The translations under genes and the position numbers were made by a program. 64,000 nucleotides of DNA from an uncultured Kordia sp. (lineage in GTDB: Bacteria; Bacteroidota; Bacteroidia; Flavobacteriales; Flavobacteriaceae): NCBI RefSeq assembly GCF_947489565.1, contig NZ_CANLEA010000013.1:124001-188000 (forward strand), in the 5' to 3' direction. The notes under the pieces are model-generated. The model searched no databases. It had not been told where the DNA came from and saw only the letters and a list, made by a program, of their open reading frames with translations. Positions within the stretch are counted from its first letter, which is position 1; every line of letters begins with the position of its first letter. Positions 60,658 to 64,000 of this stretch are shown piece by piece.

Positions 60658-61872
60658 ATGATTTCAAAAAAGCAATCGCAAACAGAATTTATCATACTAA
60701 TGGCATCATTAATGTCTATTGTAGCACTGTCTATTGATGCGATTTTACCTGCATTGGAATCCATCGGAGTTTCTATTGGAACCACAAATTCTAAAGACAA
60801 TCAGAAGCTTATTACCATGATTTTCTTAGGTTTAGGTTTTGGACAATTGATTTTTGGTCCACTATCCGACAGTATTGGTCGAAAACCCATCATTTACATG
60901 GGATTCATCCTGTTTGTATTGGCCAGTATTCTCTGTGTCTTTGCTCCCAATCTTGAAATCATGATTCTCGGACGTATTCTGCAAGGAATTGGACTTTCGG
61001 CGCCAAGAACGATCAGTATTGCCATGGTGCGCGATAGTTTTAGCGGTGATTACATGGCAAAAATCATGTCGTTTATTGTAGCCATATTCATCTTAGTTCC
61101 TGTGGTTGCGCCAGCATTAGGAAAACTTTTATTAGATCATTATGGTTGGAAAGCCATCTTTAATAGTCAACTAATTTTTGGAGCTTTGATCATGATTTGG
61201 CTCTGGAAACGACAACCCGAAACACTTCATCCAGAAAATCAAATAAAGATATCTAAAGATTTATTTATCAATGGTTTAAAAGAATTTTTAAAATTCAAAA
61301 CTTCCATTGCATTCACCTTAATTTCAGGATTAATTACAGGTTCGTTTATGGTGTACTTAAGTGCTTCACAAGACATCTTCCATAAGCAATATGGTTTGGT
61401 GGAAGAGTTCCCATACATCTTTGCAGCTTTGGCCATTTCGGTAGGATTTGCGACATTTTTGAATGGAACTTTTGTACTCAAGTATGGCATGTACAAAATG
61501 GTACGTGCATTTATGATTGCTTTTACGTCAATTCCGGTGATTTATTTGGCTTTTTTCTACGGTCAACCGAATCCTAGTGTGTATGTATTAGTTGGATTTT
61601 TTGGCATTCAGTTCTTCGCTATAGGTTTCCTTTTCGGGAATTTACGCTCGTTAGCCATGCAACCTGTTGGACATATTGCCGGCGTTGGTGCTGCCATTAA
61701 CGGATTTGTATCTACGATCATGGCAGTTCCCATTGCAACCTACATCGGAAGCTTTATAGAAACGACAGCTTCTCCTCTATTTATTGGTTTTATGATCTGT
61801 GGATGCGCTTCAATCCTAATTCTTATGATTCTAAAAAAAGTGAATAAAACGGCTTCATTGTCAACAACATAG
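60658..61872 (+). CDS. Bcr/CflA family drug efflux MFS transporter
   Basis: A 404-residue inner-membrane transporter with 12 hydrophobic segments. The Bcr/CflA start is visible: SMSIVALSIDAILPALESIG-like opening with the conserved Asp in TM1, then GLGFGQLIFGPLSDSIGRKP (motif A between TM2 and TM3) and GRILQGIGLSAPRTISIAMV (TM4 RxxQG). It uses the proton gradient to export drugs or metabolites. It begins close to a TAnnTTTG element. The haloperoxidase-like gene follows 55 bases later. Confidence 0.93.
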   Translation: MISKKQSQTEFIILMASLMSIVALSIDAILPALESIGVSIGTTNSKDNQKLITMIFLGLGFGQLIFGPLSDSIGRKPIIYMGFILFVLASILCVFAPNLEIMILGRILQGIGLSAPRTISIAMVRDSFSGDYMAKIMSFIVAIFILVPVVAPALGKLLLDHYGWKAIFNSQLIFGALIMIWLWKRQPETLHPENQIKISKDLFINGLKEFLKFKTSIAFTLISGLITGSFMVYLSASQDIFHKQYGLVEEFPYIFAALAISVGFATFLNGTFVLKYGMYKMVRAFMIAFTSIPVIYLAFFYGQPNPSVYVLVGFFGIQFFAIGFLFGNLRSLAMQPVGHIAGVGAAINGFVSTIMAVPIATYIGSFIETTASPLFIGFMICGCASILILMILKKVNKTASLSTT

Positions 61873-61927
61873 TTTGTAAAAAAACAATCTTTTAACTAAG
61901 TTTACGGCAAAACCTCGATCAACCAAA

Positions 61928-64000
61928 ATGAAAAAGATAATTGTAGCGACTTTTTTAAGTCTATTTCTCTGTATCCCATTACTTCAAGCACAGCATTCTG
62001 TTGCACGCGATTGGAATGAAGAATTATTACATGCCATTCGTGGCGATTTCGCACGTCCCACAGTACATGCACGAAACTTATTTCATAGTTCCATGGTCAT
62101 GTATGACGCTTGGGCCATTTTTGATGCTACGGCAGAAACGGTATTTTTAGGAAAAACCTATGGTACATATACCAGTACTTTTAACGGAATTGCGCCGCCA
62201 ACAGATGTAGAAGCTGCACGACATGAAGTTATTAGTTATGCCATGTATCGTTTGTTAACGCATCGTTTTGCCAATTCTCCAGGTGCTGCCACTTCCCTAC
62301 CGAGTTTTCAAACATTATTTGAATCGTATGGATATGATGTCAATTTTATGTCTACGGATTACAGTTCCGGTTCGTATGCAGCATTGGGAAATCACTTAGC
62401 AGATGAAATTATTGCGTATGGAATGCAAGATGGTGCTAATGAGCAGAATGATTATGCCAATGAGCATTATCAACCTGTAAATAGTCCATTGATTTTAGAT
62501 TTGTACGAAGACACCAACGATATCAATCCAGATAAATGGCAACCATTAGCATTTGATGTTTATATTGACCAAAGCGGAAATGTATTTCCATTAAATACAC
62601 CACCTTTTTTAAGTCCAGAATGGGGAGAAGTCTACCCTTTTGCCTTAAAATATGATGATTTACAGATTATCAATGAAGGATTTGACTGTTACGTTTACAG
62701 CGATCCAGGTCCGCCAGTATACATTCAAGAATCGAATGAAGATGGAATTGACGATCCGTATAAGTGGCACTTTGCCTTAGTTTCGTTGTGGTCTTCACAT
62801 TTAGATCCTGCCGATAATACCATGATCGATATTTCACCTGGCGCGATAGGAAACTTGCCTACAACAGCTTTTCCAGAAACCTTTGAAGAATACAAAGCCT
62901 TTTATGATATTATAAATGGTGGCGATCCTAGTACGGGACACGCCATCAATCCTGTGACGAATCTTCCCTATACACCACAAATGGTAAAAAGAGCAGATTA
63001 TGCACGTGTATTGGCTGAATTTTGGGCAGACGGACCAGATTCTGAAACGCCTCCAGGACACTGGTTTACCATTATGAACTATGTAAGTGATCATCCGTTA
63101 GTAGAAAAACGTTTAAACGGTTCAGGATCAATATTAGGGGATTTAGAATGGGATGTAAAATGTTATTTAGCGCTCGGTGGCGCGATGCATGATGCAGCCG
63201 TTAATACTTGGGGAATTAAAGGATATTACGATTATGTGCGACCAATTTCTGCCATTCGTTATATGGCAGGAAAAGGACAAAGTACCGATGCTTCCTTACC
63301 TAGTTACGATCCGCATGGTTTACCGTTGATTCCAAATTATATTGAATTGATAGAAACGGGCGATCCGTTAGCTGGAGATAGCGATGAAAATGTAGGGAAA
63401 GTAAAAGTATATGCTTGGAAAGGTCCAGATTATATCAACGATCCTACGCAAGATATTGCGGGTGTTGGTTGGATTTTAGCTAACAGATGGTGGCCATATC
63501 AACGCGGAACCTTTGTTACGCCGCCTTTTGCAGGATATTTATCAGGACATTCTACTTTTTCTAGAGCTGCCGCTGAAGTATTGACATTATTGACAGGAGA
63601 CGAATTTTTCCCTGGCGGAATGGGAACGTTTGACATTCCACAAGATAACTTTTTAGTCTTCGAAAAAGGACCGAGTGCGCCATTTACATTGCAATGGGCA
63701 ACCTATCGTGATGCTTCAGATCAAACAAGTTTATCAAGAATTTGGGGCGGAATTCATCCTCCAATTGATGATATTCGTGGACGAATTATTGGTGCGCAAA
63801 TTGGTGTAGAAGCTTTTACCAAAGCCAATGACTATTTTAGTGGTGTTTTGAGTACTGAAGCGTTTGAAACTTCCTCCGTAAAAGTATATCCTGTACCATT
63901 CACAAATCAATTGACGATTCAAACAGAAAACGAGGAAATCTCAAAAGTAGATTTATACAGTATTGACGGACGTTTGCTGTTTACTGAAACGATCAATTCA
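61928..64000 (+). CDS. Vanadium haloperoxidase-like (PAP2) protein with T9SS sorting domain, partial
   Basis: The frame starts at ATG 61928 with a signal peptide (MKKIIVATFLSLFLCIPLLQ) and stays open to the window edge (691 codons). The vanadate/phosphate pocket is visible: a Lys/Arg segment (VKVYAWKGPDYI), FAGYLSGHSTFSRAAAEVL (GHS motif), and SRIWGGIHPPIDDIRGR (Arg and His). A type A T9SS sorting domain begins near residue 650 (VKVYPVPFTNQLTIQT) and is cut by the edge. Family members oxidise halides or remove phosphate. Probable export via the outer membrane. Confidence 0.88.
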   Translation, partial: MKKIIVATFLSLFLCIPLLQAQHSVARDWNEELLHAIRGDFARPTVHARNLFHSSMVMYDAWAIFDATAETVFLGKTYGTYTSTFNGIAPPTDVEAARHEVISYAMYRLLTHRFANSPGAATSLPSFQTLFESYGYDVNFMSTDYSSGSYAALGNHLADEIIAYGMQDGANEQNDYANEHYQPVNSPLILDLYEDTNDINPDKWQPLAFDVYIDQSGNVFPLNTPPFLSPEWGEVYPFALKYDDLQIINEGFDCYVYSDPGPPVYIQESNEDGIDDPYKWHFALVSLWSSHLDPADNTMIDISPGAIGNLPTTAFPETFEEYKAFYDIINGGDPSTGHAINPVTNLPYTPQMVKRADYARVLAEFWADGPDSETPPGHWFTIMNYVSDHPLVEKRLNGSGSILGDLEWDVKCYLALGGAMHDAAVNTWGIKGYYDYVRPISAIRYMAGKGQSTDASLPSYDPHGLPLIPNYIELIETGDPLAGDSDENVGKVKVYAWKGPDYINDPTQDIAGVGWILANRWWPYQRGTFVTPPFAGYLSGHSTFSRAAAEVLTLLTGDEFFPGGMGTFDIPQDNFLVFEKGPSAPFTLQWATYRDASDQTSLSRIWGGIHPPIDDIRGRIIGAQIGVEAFTKANDYFSGVLSTEAFETSSVKVYPVPFTNQLTIQTENEEISKVDLYSIDGRLLFTETINS

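Noticed and set aside
62834-63094. 86-residue minus-strand open frame
   Set aside because: It lies wholly inside the haloperoxidase-like gene, which has clear motifs on the plus strand.
1-64000. CRISPR arrays, tRNA and rRNA genes, insertion sequences
   Set aside because: No regularly spaced repeats, no cloverleaf-like or rRNA-like stretches and no transposase frames were recognised while reading both strands.

Overview
The window is AT-rich DNA from a member of the Flavobacteriaceae (Bacteroidota), possibly Kordia-like; the genus is a low-confidence guess. The evidence is type IX secretion sorting tails (protease at 50109, haloperoxidase at 61928), Bacteroidota-specific families (DUF5916, DUF4494, DUF6090), LytTR/LytS two-component pairs, and TAnnTTTG promoter elements. 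No rRNA, tRNA, CRISPR array or insertion sequence was seen.

Layout. 1-5.3 kb: an AraC regulator diverges from a five-gene redox/detoxification operon (ABM monooxygenase, cupin lipoprotein, zinc-type dehydrogenase, luciferase-like oxidoreductase, SDR). 5.4-14.1 kb: DoxX-like membrane protein, membrane AraC regulator, NTF2-like protein, DUF5916 protein, a secreted protein with an internal duplication and a VHL-beta-like tail, a nuclease-fold protein and an L-domain lipoprotein. 14.2-19.4 kb: a SigZ-type ECF sigma factor among cysteine-rich products, a C-S lyase-like aminotransferase and an EamA exporter. Three promoters here share one ECF-like motif pair with identical spacing. 19.7-21.3 kb: a MACPF protein followed by an aegerolysin, a pleurotolysin-like two-component pore-former. 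21.6-29.5 kb: two unrecognised proteins (one beta-helical and membrane-anchored), a LytTR/LytS pair and three PD40 proteins.

30.4-35.4 kb: a tightly packed three-gene module of cytosine-5 DNA methyltransferase, a protein with two GHKL ATPase domains around a histidine-kinase-like HE motif, and a receiver-headed protein; a candidate defence or signalling module. 35.4-41.3 kb: a second LytTR/LytS pair and two beta-lactamase-fold hydrolases, one with its catalytic SxxK motif lost. 41.6-44.2 kb: an unrecognised four-gene cluster ending in a protein with a strongly cationic amphipathic stretch. 44.3-53.7 kb: S41-like protein, TPR histidine kinase, DinB-like protein, trypsin-fold protease, M18 aminopeptidase.

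54.1-58.3 kb: an operon resembling ABC-three-component (ABC-3C) conflict systems: alpha/beta hydrolase with helical tail, small middle protein, and a Rad50-like ABC ATPase that unusually ends in a LytTR DNA-binding domain. It is followed by a small-protein/HTH divergent pair and about 800 bases of apparently degenerate DNA. 59.8-64 kb: DUF6090 protein, Bcr/CflA exporter, and a T9SS vanadium haloperoxidase-like protein that runs off the window.

The best candidates for undescribed biology are the ABC ATPase-LytTR fusion operon, the methyltransferase/dual-GHKL/receiver module, the bacterial MACPF-aegerolysin pair, and the SigZ cysteine regulon with its promoter motif. All identifications come from reading sequence by eye; no database search was run.
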